Assembly (NCBI GenBank): GCA_003971905.1
Contig: RSEE01000016.1
Span: forward strand, 846,694-910,693
DNA: 64,000 bases
Direction: 5' to 3'
Source: Moniliella sp. 'wahieum'
Taxonomy: Eukaryota > Basidiomycota > Moniliellomycetes > Moniliellales > Moniliellaceae
Within the stretch, counting starts at the first letter, position 1. The number at the start of each line of letters is the position of its first letter. The position numbers were made by a program, and so were the translations under genes. Shown here piece after piece: positions 22,195-33,366 of the stretch. The notes beneath the pieces are model-generated. The model worked only from the letters and a program-made list of their open reading frames with translations. It ran no database searches and was not told where the DNA came from.

Positions 22195-25051
22195 ATGCCG
22201 GGTTCGCTCATGCATGCGCCCGCGACAGCGCCTTCTTCTCCCTCCGTTGCTCCTGCCCCGTCTTCGTCCCCAGCCGCGCCTCTTGCCGTTCCGCCCTCCA
22301 CCTCGTCCGATCCATCGTCATCATCTCCTCGGCTACCCCCACTCCGGCTACCTCCCAAACTCCAAGTGTTGTTCTCTCCGATGAACCGCCCTGGGATCGG
22401 CACCCCTGCCCGCATCGGCACGACGCACTGCAGGCGGGAGCGTTCCGCCTTCCTCCTATTCACCCGCTTGCCACTCCTCTTGCAGGCTCGGTTTCCTCGG
22501 GAACACCCAGCTTCTACTCTGTCCCACCAGCAAGCGCTGTATCTCACACCACCCTCTTCTGACCTCTCTGAACCAACCGGGTCGATTGTGGCGCAGGCGC
22601 CACTGGCCGTATCTGGCATGGTGCCCCAGCCCAACTCGGACCCGGGTGAGACGGCTGGCTCAGTTGCCCGCCTCCCGGCAGCCCCGTTTTTTGCCTCTTA
22701 CCCATAGCAGCCCGCGCCCACTCCACCATGCGCATTCAGCCTCAACTGTCTTGGCGCTTTCGCAAGACGATACAATTCTGACCACGACACGGTCCCCATC
22801 ACCGGTTCCTCCACATCAGCTTTTGCTGGTCCGAACAGCGCTGCGCACATGCGCACCTCCTCCAATGCCACCTCCATCACTTCGTCCAGCACATCCAAGG
22901 GCGCTTCGCTTGTCGGCGCGCTGGTGCGGTTTAGTGTCGACTCGACCACCCTCTCTGCCCGCCTACGATCCGTTTCCGCTTCCGACGATCGGGCGGAACG
23001 TTTGGACCGATTGGAGCGCCCCATTACTGCTGCTTCGGTTCGCCAACCTTATCCCAGCCCCAGCTCGGGCCCCAATTTGACCCTGGAAGAATCCAGGGCG
23101 GTCCCGCATCTGTCCGAACCAGCCGACTTGTCAAGGCAATCCTTGGACGTACATGGACCGCGCTTCCATCCCCATGGCCGCGTAAGCGCAGAGACGTTTC
23201 AGCAATTGTGCGAGCTTGAGGTGCGTATTGTTTTTCCGTCTGATGTGATGGCGAACCTAACCCATTCTTTTGCCCCTTTTTTAGTTTGGCATTGCGCTGT
23301 TGGTGGACCGGGCAAAGGATAGTGTGGCTGCGGCACAGGAGATGGCCACCTTTTTAGGCGGCGTGCTCAGTTGGAAGACGAATTTTCGCGTGGCCTTGCG
23401 CGGGCAGCCAAGGCATCCGGCGAGACACTCTCCGCGCTGCTTGGGACGCGCAGCAGGCGAAAAGAGGAGCCTTCGTTGTTGGGGTGTTTGCGGCGCACGA
23501 CCGTTGCCTCTGCGCGCGCCCACACGGCACGGCAGGTCCTTTCCTTCGCTGAGCGCCTGGCCAACGTTGCCCGCGACGGCGATCGGAAGGCCAAATTGCT
23601 ACGCGAGACGAATTGCAAACACGAACGACATCTTGCCGATGCCGAGACGGCAGCGGAGAAGGCGCGTGCGCGCTTGGATCAGCTGGCCGAGGAGTACGAG
23701 CGGTTGAGGTTGCTGCTGGTCCCGAGGGGCGTTCGTCGCCTTTCGAGGGAGAAGACGGATCCCTTGCCCCGTACGATACCACTTCTTCAGCTTCGGGCGC
23801 AAGTCAGCACTCGCGGGACAGCGAGTCGGCCTCCGAAAAAGCTGGCTACGCGCAACCTGTTTGGGTCCAAATCCCGTTCCCTCGCCCAGCTGGCCAAGCA
23901 GCACGACGAGCTGCGGGGCAAATTGCGCAGTGCGAGTGAGGTAGCGGAGCGCGAGGCGCGCACCGAACGTGACCTGAAGCAGACGTACTTTGACGTGCAC
24001 CTTCCCCAGCTCGTCATGGCGCTGTTGGATGCGACGGATCAAGTGGATCACGGGGTCCGCGAGGCTCTCTCGTCCTATGCTCAGTGTCTGGCACAGCAAG
24101 CCCAGAACGAGCCCATCAAGCCGACGGCAGCCAACCGTTCGCTTTGCCTGCCCTGCTCCAGAAGTGGGAAGAGACCATGGACGTACAGGCTTACTTGGCG
24201 CATTGGCAGCCGCCTCCTACACCAGGGAGGAAAGAGCCACGTCGAAAGATGAAATTGTCCACTGTGTCCCATGCCCTACCTCGGCGCCGGCAGGGCCAGG
24301 AGTGGGAGGATGAGCCGACGATGCGAACCCGTCTGTTTGGGCGCCACGCTGCCACACCAGCCTCGGCGCCAGCAGGACCTGTCAATGGGGCTGCCGGGCC
24401 AGAGCAAGCCGTGTTTGGGGTGGATCTGACCCAACTCATGCTGCGGGACGGGGTGGATGTACCCCTGTTCTGGCTCTTTGCATCACGATCGAGAAACGCG
24501 GCTTGTCAGTGCAAGGCTTGTACCGGCAAAGCGGGGCGGGATCCCGTGTGACTTCGATCAAAAAGGCGTTCGATACGGATCTTGCGCTCGCCTCCCGTCT
24601 GCTCGCCGTGGAAGCCGAGACGGACGTGCACACCATCACATCGGTACTCAAGTTGTGGCTACGGGAACTGCCAGAGCCCCTGATTCCTCACCACCTGTAT
24701 CAAGGGTTATCGATGCTGCGCGCATCCCCAACCCACGTCTGCTTACATCCGCATCCACGAGCGCGTCAACGAACTTCCCGACGCGCACTATGCCACGCTT
24801 AAAGTTCTTATGGCCCACCTGCCCTTGTTGCCCAACACGCCGAAACCAATCAGATGACCCCGTCCAACTTGGCAATCGTCTGGGGCCCCACCCTGTGCCG
24901 TCCCTGGGTCGAAGGCGATAGCCCCGAAGCCCTTGCGGCTCACCACCTCGACCGTCTCTCGGAGACGCCCCTGCAAAACCGGGCGGTGGAGACCATTGTT
25001 GAATTTTTCAAGGACATCTTTGTTCACGACGAAGACGAAGAGACGGCCTAG
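22195..25051 (+). CDS. F-BAR and RhoGAP domain protein (Rgd1-like)
   Basis: A Rho-family GTPase-activating protein with a membrane-curving F-BAR module, as in yeast Rgd1, which acts on Rho3/Rho4 in polarity and cell-wall signalling. The N-terminus is Ser/Pro/Thr-rich (ATG 22195 is a guess). The F-BAR starts at FQQLCELE. An intron at 23221-23284 (GTGCGT donor, CCTAAC branch) leads into FGIALLVDRAKDSVAAAQEM. After a frame break it continues RAQLEDEFSRGLARAAKASG and the coiled-coil part (QLAEEYERLRLLL, LPQLVMALLDATDQVD). The RhoGAP domain has the arginine-finger motif GLYRQSG near 24510, LWLRELPEPLIPHHLYQG, and SNLAIVWGPTLCRP near 24860. It ends IFVHDEDEETA at TAG 25051. Further breaks lie near 23760, 24110, 24480, 24720 and 24850. 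Confidence 0.85.
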
Positions 25052-27275
25052 CTATGCGATGAAACCAAGACCGGAACGAATGCTGGAAGCAGTTAGCAGT
25101 TCGTTCCCTATTGTGATTTCTCTTTTTTTCATTGCGTGTGTCGTCTTGGAAGCTCTCGCGTACTGCGCTTCCCTCGTTCTTTGACTTGCTCCATCGTCCA
25201 CTTTTTTGTCTGTGTTACTTATTCCCCCTTTTGGTGGCCGCTGGCCTTTGGACTGGCTCGCCCAGCCTGCTTCTTGACCCATACGGGTTCCCTGGATCAC
25301 ACTTTTTACTTCGGATCGGGTTTTGGTGATAAAAAAAAACTCAAAAGCCTCCATGGAACATATGCCCCCCTCCCCTCCGCCCCTTGGCACCTACCCCCTC
25401 CATGCCTACTTAGAAAGACCCACTGTGCTATGGACTGCTACCTCTCCTAATCCCCTCGTACTCTTTCGGTCTGTGCCCAGGCGTAGCTCAGTGCTAGTGA
25501 TACACGATGCAGTCTTATTTTGTGCCACGTGCTGCAACCAGGCAGACATGCGGGCATATCTGAGTTCCCGACAAGGGTAGGCACTATCGTCGCGGGACAT
25601 GAAAACCCACTCCGCTGTACAGCGTCCGACCGGGACAGGCCCCTGCTCAGCACACTAAGCTCATCCCATTCTCAGCGTGTCCAAGCTGGATGGACGGATA
25701 GTATTCCACGGGGCGCCAGTGGCCCGGGGACACGAATTCAAAGGGCTTCTGCCAATTCGTGGGCTTTGGTATGCTGCCGCGTCCCCGCGCTGTCGCAGGC
25801 CATAGTCTCTTGGCTCTTGCCCCCCCCTCCTCAAACCAACCAGACCGACCCAAACAGCAGACCAGCCCAACCGGGGAAAGAAAGTGACGGGATCCATCGC
25901 ACATGAAGCGCATGCAGGCCACGGAGGCAGAAAAAAGACCGAGGGGGGAGGCAGACAGCGCGTCGTCTCCCAGGGAGCTGGGTCCAGTCTGCCCTGAAGA
26001 TAGCCTTGGCGCACTTGCACTGCGTGTACGTGCGATTAAGTCAGTGCTTTATCATCGAATCATCGATCATCGATTAGAGGCAAGGCACGGACTGGCAAGC
26101 TAGGCGCTAGGCAGAGCCAAAAGTTCCCCTGCATGGAATCGACGCGTGACGCGGTTCGTTGACGGCTGACGCTCGTTGGCAGTAGCTAGTAGTGTTGGAA
26201 GAAGGGTTCCGCTCGCTGGCTGCGCCCTGCTCACCCCCCTGTTGCCCCATCTGGCCTTTCGTGTTTGGGTCTCGTGTCTCTTGTCTCTTTCCCTTCGTCT
26301 GTCTATGGTCCAGCAAGTTGCCTACCAACCAGGCGATGTCACGGGCTGGCGGCGACACGAGATGGTCCGACCCAAGCTAAGGCCCGCCTGCTCCGCACAT
26401 GCCCAGTAGAGCGTGCTCCGCAGGCCAACCAAGTGTGATGATGGTTGGCTAAATCAAGTATCGTGGCCGAAGGGCCATGCTCCGCGCGACAATAGTCGCC
26501 CCCCCAAGTCCAAGTCGGCCGGCCTAAATAAGGCACCGAGCTTCCAGTGCCGTGGCGGCATCTGCCGTCCCGTCCCCGTTTCCGTTCCTTTCTCTGTCGC
26601 GCCTGCGGCGACCAACCCCGCTTTTGACATGTCTCCTTTCTACACCCCCTCTTGTATCCGTTTCCCTTTTGATCCTGCCTGTACCCCTGGTTGATGGGGA
26701 TCTTTTCCCCACCTTCCATTCTCGTCCCCACTCTCGTCATCTCTCGTCTCCACCTTCGTCCCTTTCCCGCCTATCCTGTCCGACTCCTGCCCGTTTCCAG
26801 CCAATTGATCCAGTACAGGCAGCTCTTCTTGTTAGCGTCCGACTTCTCCTCCGACCTCGTCCTCCAGCCCTTCGTCAACCCCATCGCGCGAGCCCTCCTT
26901 TGGCCGCGGCGATTCCAGTCTCAGTTAAGGCAGTGTTTGTCCGCCGCTGCCTCCTCCCGTCCCTAAGTCCCGAGGCTTCAGACACGTTACTACGGCCAAG
27001 CCGGTGCAGACGCAGCCTTGCCACACGTGCAGCCGCCCCACCAAAGGCCTCCCCTCGTCCCTAGCTCCGCATCGGATACACCAACCAGCCCAAGCCCGAA
27101 ACTACCGTGAGTCGTCCTTCCGTCTCCTAAGGGATTGTACCCCAAAAACCCCAGGCGGGCCCCTGGCGGCGCCCGCCCGTGACAGGCGAGCTCTTCTGAT
27201 ATGGGTTTGCTGTCGGTCAGCACGTTTCAGTGCGTCAGCGTTCAGCCCGATCGTAGTCACACGGCACGTAGCATG

Positions 27276-27303
27276 TCACGCGTCACGTGTCACGCGTCAC
27301 AAG
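27276..27303. repeat. 7-bp-period array (TCACGCG / TCACGTG)
   Basis: TCACGCG, TCACGTG, TCACGCG and TCACAAG in exact register. The first and third have a CGCG core. A mirror-sense array (TGACGCG, TGACGTG, TGACGCT) follows at 27350. Confidence 0.9.
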
Positions 27304-27349
27304 CACTGATCACCGATCGGTGCGCTCAGCCAGCGCTGCCCCCACGCCA

Positions 27350-27370
27350 TGACGCGTGACGTGTGACGCT
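27350..27370. repeat. 7-bp-period array (TGACGCG units)
   Basis: TGACGCG, TGACGTG and TGACGCT in exact register. This is the reverse-sense counterpart of the array 47 bp upstream. Confidence 0.85.
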
Positions 27371-27526
27371 TTTGAAGGAGCGCGGAGCGCTCACTGCATG
27401 CGCTCCCATGTAACAAGTGTGCAACAAACAGGTATCATATAACTGCCAGACCCGGTGGCTTGAGTGGGCAATGAGCTTGCCGCGGCTTCGCGCGGGGGGC
27501 GAAAGACTTGTATCTGGCAATCGGTA

Positions 27527-27547
27527 TCATTAATCAGTACTCAGTAA
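27527..27547. repeat. 7-bp-period array with changing cores
   Basis: TCATTAA, TCAGTAC and TCAGTAA in exact register. Two different self-complementary tetramers (TTAA, GTAC) sit behind the same TCA. Confidence 0.85.
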
Positions 27548-27930
27548 GGCCCATCGCAGACTGTGATGATTAATGAACCCCTCTCCGATCTCCAGCTAGC
27601 TTGAAGAGCTTGAAGTGCTTGGGGCCTGAGGATCAGGCCTGAGGGCCTGAGTATCCTAAGTTCAAGCTTGAAGCCAAGCTTGAGCTTGCTCCTCCTTGCT
27701 TCTGCGGGTCGGTACAGATCGGCACCCTGCAAAGGGTCTACGGGCGGAGCGCCAGGTCGGGGTACCCTGCGCTTCGGGAGCCAGTATAACATGCATCACT
27801 CAATACTTCGATCATCGACAATCAGTACGAAGTTGACAAACAAACGCGCTGGAGAAGGTATTGCCAGGTTATGGTATGCCCGACGCAGAGGGGAACAGCG
27901 TTTGGCCGGCCAGGACGTTAAAACGTGAGT

Positions 27931-27958
27931 TGAACGTTGAACGTTGAACGTTGAACGT
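27931..27958. repeat. 7-bp-period array, four perfect TGAACGT
   Basis: Four uninterrupted copies of TGAACGT, the cleanest single-unit array in the window. Confidence 0.95.
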
Positions 27959-28003
27959 CGACCTCAAAGGCTGGTCAGTTGAGCGGGGCGTCCGGCCCCT
28001 CTC

Positions 28004-28036
28004 TCAGATCTCAGGCGGTCTCAGACCTCAGGCAGC
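28004..28036. repeat. TCAGATC / TCAGGC array
   Basis: TCAGATC (28004), a 10-bp variant starting TCAGGC, TCAGACC (28021) and TCAGGCAGC. Confidence 0.65.
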
Positions 28037-28260
28037 ATACGATCAGAGACAAATGCCTAGTATGGATTTCCAACGATTGCATTTTCTCTGAGATCTGATG
28101 TCCTATGGGATGCTAACGATTCAATTTCCTCTTCTGATGCCATATGCGACAGCAGGCGACAACATGCGACCACGCCCGTATAAAGTGTGTCGGGCGGGAG
28201 CTTTTTTCCGATAAAATCGAAAGTCAATTCCCCTTCTGCGCGTTCAACGTGTTCAACGGT

Positions 28261-28347
28261 TCATGCATCATGCATCATGACATGTGACATCAAGACATTC
28301 ATGTGCATGATTATCGATCTCGATTATCAATTATCAACGATCAAGGT
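28261..28347. repeat. 7-bp-period arrays (TCATGCA, TGACATG, TCAATTA)
   Basis: Two TCATGCA units (28261-28274), then a switch of strand sense to TGACATG and TGACATC (28278-28291). A second array at 28327-28347 has TCAATTA, TCAACGA and TCAAGGT in register. Confidence 0.85.
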
Positions 28348-28730
28348 ATGAAGACATGAAGATGGCCAACGCGCCAACGCAGCGCTCCACCAGCTGTCTA
28401 TGTTGTCCTGTCCTGTCGAGAGAAAGAGCAATTGGTATCATGCATGCATCACGGGCAGATCCAGGCCCCACAGGGCCTCAGGGCAGCCTTCTTCAGAGAG
28501 AAAGGCTGTTTATTATGGCATACTGTTGACTGCACTAGCTCTGTACTCAGACTGACTACTGAGCGCGTACATTCAGGGCTCAGGCTGAGCCTTACAGCGC
28601 TGAGCGCTCCGTGAGCCTAAGCCACTCTTGCCTCAGCCACTTGTGCCTCAGCCAGAGCGCCCGAGCAGCGCTGAGCCACAACAATAATTCACTGGGAGGG
28701 CCCAGCGCCAGCGCCGCCAACGCCAATCGC

Positions 28731-28751
28731 CCATCGCCCATCGCCCATCGG
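28731..28751. repeat. 7-bp-period array (CCATCGC units)
   Basis: CCATCGC, CCATCGC and CCATCGG in register. The period is the same but the prefix is not TGA/TCA. The complementary word GATGGGC forms a similar array at 54110. Confidence 0.85.
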
Positions 28752-28917
28752 CAGACCAGTCAAATCCTAATAGTCAGAGTATGATCAGTACATCAGTGCA
28801 TCATGCATCAGGTGATACCTAGTGAAACATGGCGGCGGTGGGGCCGGTGGCGCTTCCAGCTTCCCGCTTCCAGACAGGCCATGAAGTTGGGTTAGGGGTT
28901 CTCGGTTCTGAAGCAGC

Positions 28918-28949
28918 TGAGCTTGACTTGAAGCTTCAAGCTTCAAGTC
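28918..28949. repeat. 7-bp-period array crossing a strand switch
   Basis: TGAAGCT at 28929 is followed in exact register by TCAAGCT and TCAAGTC. The unit changes from TGA- to TCA-sense without losing the 7-bp phase. Confidence 0.8.
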
Positions 28950-29955
28950 TGCCGAAGCGCTGAAGACCTACAGCCTAAAAAGGAACGATAGAATACGGCC
29001 GCGACAACTGGGTTTCAGTAGTTGCACAATGCCACAAACCCAATAGGCAAACCCAACCATCGCACACTATATCGACAAACCGTCATCAACAAATCTGTCG
29101 TTTCCCCCCCCAAATGCCTAGATTGCCTGGATTGGCTGCTACAGCAAAAGGCTCACGGTTGTTTGGCATAACCTCTAGGATACAACCTGTAACAGCCTAT
29201 CGCGTAATAATGAGCAACAAGGGGTGACGGTACCATGTAATAGCATGTCACCGATCATCTACATGAAACGCGAAATCTCTCTCTTCCCAATACGCAATGC
29301 TCAAAGCACTGTACCGCCCTTTATCTCTGTGAGAGTCTGCGCCGCACGGGTGAACGAGAGCGCTGCCCCCAATCTGTAGGCGAAGACCTGATGTCCAGAT
29401 ACACCCGTTGGACCGTCTGCAAGCCACACGAAACCCTGTGTACTCCTCACTTCAACCTCGCCCTACGTAACCACAAGGATGGTCGAGATAGTTGAACGTT
29501 GATGGCTACAGTGTGATCGATGATATCAGCGGCAGCTGCCTCAGCGTCTCAGCGCCACCCGACCCAATGGTCATCCTCTTCAGTGACTGCGTACTCACTA
29601 CACCATGTCAGAGTACCGATCGTGCTGATCTGTGTGAGTTGAGATGAGATCTCTGAGAGGCGAGGCGATGGAAGCAGTGGTCCAGCTTCAAGCACAAACG
29701 CGCGTGCTCCTCTCGCTACCGTCGCCTCGAGTCTGGTACTGGCTGGTCCCAATCCCAGTCCCGTCCAGTTCTAGTCCCAGTTCTCCTCCCAGTGCCAACC
29801 AGCATCGTCCCACCACTTCCAATCTCTCTTCAAGCTTCATCCTCACCACCAGTGTCTTCTCGTTCGCTTTCTTTTCTCGCAATCGCCTAGTCGCAGCCTT
29901 CTCCTGTGAAGACTGTGCCATATCCTTTTGTTCACCATCCCCATCCTATTGAAGA

Positions 29956-31561
29956 ATGGCGTCTGCACTTGACGCGTCTGTGACACTATCGATGCCCTCT
30001 CTGTCTCCCATGGCGGCTGCTCCGGCGGCAATCGGTGCTGGAGCGGCAGATTACACCGTTCATCGCGACTCCGCAAGCACCATCAACCGTGCGCCACGTT
30101 CTCCACATTCTGATGTGATCTCTGCTACCTCAGGCGGTCGTAGTACCAATGTCGCGCCTGCATTTTCCTTGGGTGTTGGCTTCTCGTGGGGGGGGCAGGA
30201 CGGGTCCCAGGCCAACGGACCCCCCGCCTTGCACGCTCCTCCTACTGTGACGGATGCAGTCGCACGCAAGTCCCAGCCACCACCTCTCCTCTCTCCTTGA
30301 CGAGGAGGAGGAGGAAAAGAGGAGCATTTGAACCCTGGGGTTCTACTATGTGCATGACGCCCTGGCCCCCGTTGGTGGGTGAGCGCCTGCATCACTCTCT
30401 TCCCTATGCCCCTGATTCGGCTCCGGTCACCTCTTGTTCCACCTTCCAACCTGCCTCAAGTCCTTGTTCTCCCACATGGCTCCCCTCTCGGCCCCCGCAG
30501 GATCCATGGGGTTTCACGCCGATTCTCCCGCAAGGCTACGAATCCTCATTGCCGCCGCCGAACCAGCCGAAAGAAGCGGTTCCGGGCGTCCGACGTGCCA
30601 TCTCGCTTAATACCCTTTCTACCCCATCCTCTGGCCATCAAGATTCTGCTCCCGAGCAGAAGCATGCCATCAAGTCGGATCCGATTCAGATCCCTTCAGA
30701 AAGCCTTGGAAATCCATCCCCACCCACCCATGGCTCGGCAGTCCCCCTCGCCAATGACTCCATCCCCCCAATGAAGATGCCAAAGCCAGTGGCAGTGCAC
30801 CCAACAAGGGCGGGGAAAAGGACCAGGAAAGGGAAGAAAGGACTTTAAAGGCCTTCCTCGTTCTTTCGCTTGCTCCGTCTGCGGCACCGCCTTTGCACGC
30901 AACCACGACCTGAGGAGGTACGTTTCCATCCCCTTTCTTTTCTTTCCCTTTTTCTCCCAAGCTGATTCCCTCGATACCTTTCTCTCTCTTTTCCCAGGCA
31001 TACTTTCATCCACATGCAGGACAAGCCACACAAGTGCCCTCACTGCCAGAAACAGTTCTCCCGCAAGGACGCCCTCAACCGCCACTTGTCGGTCAAGACT
31101 GGGTGCCAGTTCGCCGCCGCGCTCACAGGTTGGGCCTGGGGGGGGTGCAATCGCCGTCGGCCCCGTTCCCTCCAACCCACGCTGTTGATGGGCTTTATCC
31201 TCCTCCGACTGGTCCCATGGAATACCAGCCTTACCCCGTCGGGCTGGAATCGAACAGTGTACTGCCCCGTACCACTGAGGGTCCATTCGGGGTGCCCCTC
31301 GTCCCGCCGGGACAGATGTTGTACCCGGACTATTCACGCGGGAGCTACCCCGCTCCAGGGAAGATGATGGCGCCCGCCTACCCTTCCCATGGTTTCCTCT
31401 TCCCTCGGACACGGCCGCTCCGGCGCGCGGTAGAGCGGCAACAGTGTCGGGCTCAACGGGGGGAGTGTGGTCGTCGTCCATGGTGTCATCCCACCCAACT
31501 TCCTCCCAAGGTCCCAACCCCTACCCAGTCGGCTTCCTCCCGCTCCACGCCCCGCGCCTAG
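29956..31561 (+). CDS. C2H2 zinc-finger transcription factor, Ace2/Swi5-like
   Basis: ATG 29956 begins a Ser/Pro/Ala-rich region (first frame stops at 30300, then continues one base off to 30848). After another break the DNA-binding region reads FACSVCGTAFARNHDLRR. An intron at 30918-30997 (GTACGT donor, pyrimidine-rich acceptor) interrupts the finger, and the next exon gives HTFIHMQDKPHKCPHCQKQF and SRKDALNRHLSVKTGC. These are two adjacent C2H2 fingers with the ARNHDL and SRKDAL(N/K)RH signatures typical of basidiomycete Ace2/Swi5-like factors. The C-terminus is Pro/Tyr/Gly-rich (VPPGQMLYPDYSRGSYPAPG) and ends at 31561, possibly after one more break near 31400. A nuclear regulator is certain in kind; the target genes are unknown. 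Confidence 0.82.
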
Positions 31562-31608
31562 CTCCGATGACCCCCTTCCTCCGATGTGGCACTGAGTTTC
31601 TGAACCAG

Positions 31609-31664
31609 GGGGAAAAACGGCTCTTGAGTGCGTCCCTGGTACTTGGCGTTCTTGTCGCATTCTG
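31609..31664 (-). repeat. Dispersed repeat encoding CDKNAK-type peptide, copy B
   Basis: Matches 7877-7930 at roughly nine bases in ten. The minus strand reads CDKNAKYQGRTQEPF. It lies 50 bp after the stop of the zinc-finger gene. Confidence 0.6.
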
Positions 31665-32041
31665 CCTGCTGCATATAAACGCCAGCCTCGGGCGCTCTCT
31701 GCTGCTTCCACCCACCACGCATGGTATCATCCATCGGCGGGCTGCCTTCTAGCCTTGCCGTCACTTGACGTGATGGGAAAGAATAGCCAGCCCAGACAGC
31801 AGCCCTCTCTCGCTTTCCCGTATGCCCTCTCCTTTTCTCACCACCACCCCTCCCCTTTCCCCGCTGCTTCGCTCGGCTTGATACTTGGACCAATACTCGC
31901 TGGCTGGTCTTTCTAGAGACTAGGTGTCTTACCGATCGTGTCCTTCTGCGTCGCTCCAGATCTATCAAGTCGAGCGTACGTCGCTTCCCGCGTTTCTTCC
32001 TCGCTTCCTCCTCGTTTCCTCCAATCTCTCGCTCCTCAATC

Positions 32042-33366
32042 ATGGGCATTCGCCCCCCCACTACGCTCGAGCCCTGTGTATCGACTACCGAAATGGGACA
32101 CCAGAGTTCCCCGGCTCCATCCCGTCTTTAGCTTCCGCAGGAGACCCCGCCGTCCCTGCGACAGCGCCCCCTCAGTTTCGCTGGCTGCCGGCCCCGCCAC
32201 CCCCAAGCCTCCCACTTCGGCCACCCCAGCCACTCCGTCCACCCCTACGCGCGAAAAAGGGACGCTGAGTGAGTCCAAGGGAGCCCGCACGCGTAGACGA
32301 CTACCAAAGCAGGATCGTTCGGCCCTTTTGGCCGAGCTTGCCACCTCTAGCGATACCGATATCTTGGAATTGTGCCCGGCTCTTCGCCCCCGCTTCGACG
32401 ATCTCACGCAAAAGGTTGACGATCTCACGGAGAAGCTCGACGCCTCACAGGCCCCGGCGCTGCGCACCCCCAATTTCCCAACCTCCGGCCTCCCATTCCC
32501 AAATGGTCTGGTGATCCTCTGGAATTGAACATGTGGATCCGCATTGTTGAGATGCACATCCAGGACTTTGGATGGACCGAGAGGAACGCATGGTCCAAGA
32601 TTGTGACCTCCGACTCGTTGACTAAGATCGAACCGGTGTGGGAGTCCCTTATGGCCTCGGCAGAGGACGACGATATGACGTGGACTAACTTCAAGTCCTA
32701 CCTCCTCGCCCGAGTCAACGTTGCCGACGCAGAGTACGCCCTCCGGTCCCGCCATAACGGCCAAATCTACCGTTCGGCCGCTCCGCGCGACCTGGTCAAA
32801 TTGGTGCGGCGCCACGTGGTGCGCTTCCGCAAAAATCCTGAAATGCTCCGCCCGATCCTGGCGGGTGCCCTGACGGGTGTGCCACCCGGACATCGATCGT
32901 CGCTTCTGATCCATTACGTGGGCTCTTTGGATGCGGATGGCTTCCTTGTACACCTGCCACTTCTGATTAAAGAGGCCGAGGCGAACGGCCATACGTGGAT
33001 TGATCGCGCCGTTGAGAGCGTAACCACGGCCCAATTCACTGTGACGCCAGTCGTAGCTGGGGAAGCTGAACCCAGTGTCATCGAGCGTAAGCCCCGCTCC
33101 AAAGTCTCGCACCAGCGCTCCCACAAGAAAAAAGGCGCTATGCCCCGAAAAAACTCAGGGACATCGTCCGTCTCAACGGCGGCAAGCAATTCGTCCTAGA
33201 GAATGGCCGGTCGAAGCCTGTGCTTCGCCAATGGGCCCATGGCGGTGTCTCAGTCCCCCGATTGGACAGGACCTGGATTCCTGATGTTCCCAGATCGGCA
33301 AACCTTTCTGGCAGCCATTGTCGAGTCTACGGAGATCGCCCATGCAGGCCAACTCTGCGTCACTGA
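32042..33366 (+). CDS. Gag-like protein, no adjacent pol
   Basis: ATG 32042 opens a Pro/Thr-rich N-terminus that shifts frame near 32120. A charged region with a short coiled coil follows (FDDLTQKVDDLTEKLDASQA). After a second break near 32520 a Gag-like core begins: LELNMWIRIVEMHIQDFGW, then TWTNFKSYLLARVNVADAEY, then KNPEMLRPILAGALTGVPPG. This layout (Trp near the start, TW.NF..YL, then a helix pair ending in L.G.P) is that of retrotransposon Gag/capsid domains of Ty3/Gypsy type. A basic, Lys/Arg-rich segment follows. A third frame (IVRLNGGKQFVLENGRSKPV) ends at TGA 33366; the alternative stop is 33199. No zinc knuckle, protease or reverse transcriptase follows, so it is either a truncated element or a domesticated gag. 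Confidence 0.5.

Larger units (their letters stand above)
25052..29955. other. 4.9-kb gene-poor interval dense in short motif arrays
   Basis: I see no conserved gene. At 26552-27310 some plus-strand frames (up to 170 codons) contain short protein-like scraps such as PCHTCSRPTKGLPSS, but no family. From 27.27 kb to 28.95 kb the DNA is almost continuous short-motif arrays (7-bp period), listed separately. 28560-28680 is rich in CTGAGC/AGCGCT words. Confidence 0.55.

Noticed and set aside
25480-25560. tRNA-like start (GCGTAGCTCAGTGCTAG)
   Set aside because: The D-arm-like word is not followed by a foldable anticodon or T arm.
27931-27958. 7-bp target-site duplications left by transposon excision
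   Set aside because: This could explain two-copy cases but not four perfect copies here, nor different units in one register elsewhere.
2924-28347. CRISPR array as an explanation for the short repeats
   Set aside because: The units are 7 bp without spacers, the context is eukaryotic, and no cas-like gene is present.
32036-33124. 362-codon minus-strand open frame
   Set aside because: It is the antisense of the Gag-like gene, whose plus-strand reading is the one with ordered, domain-like sequence.
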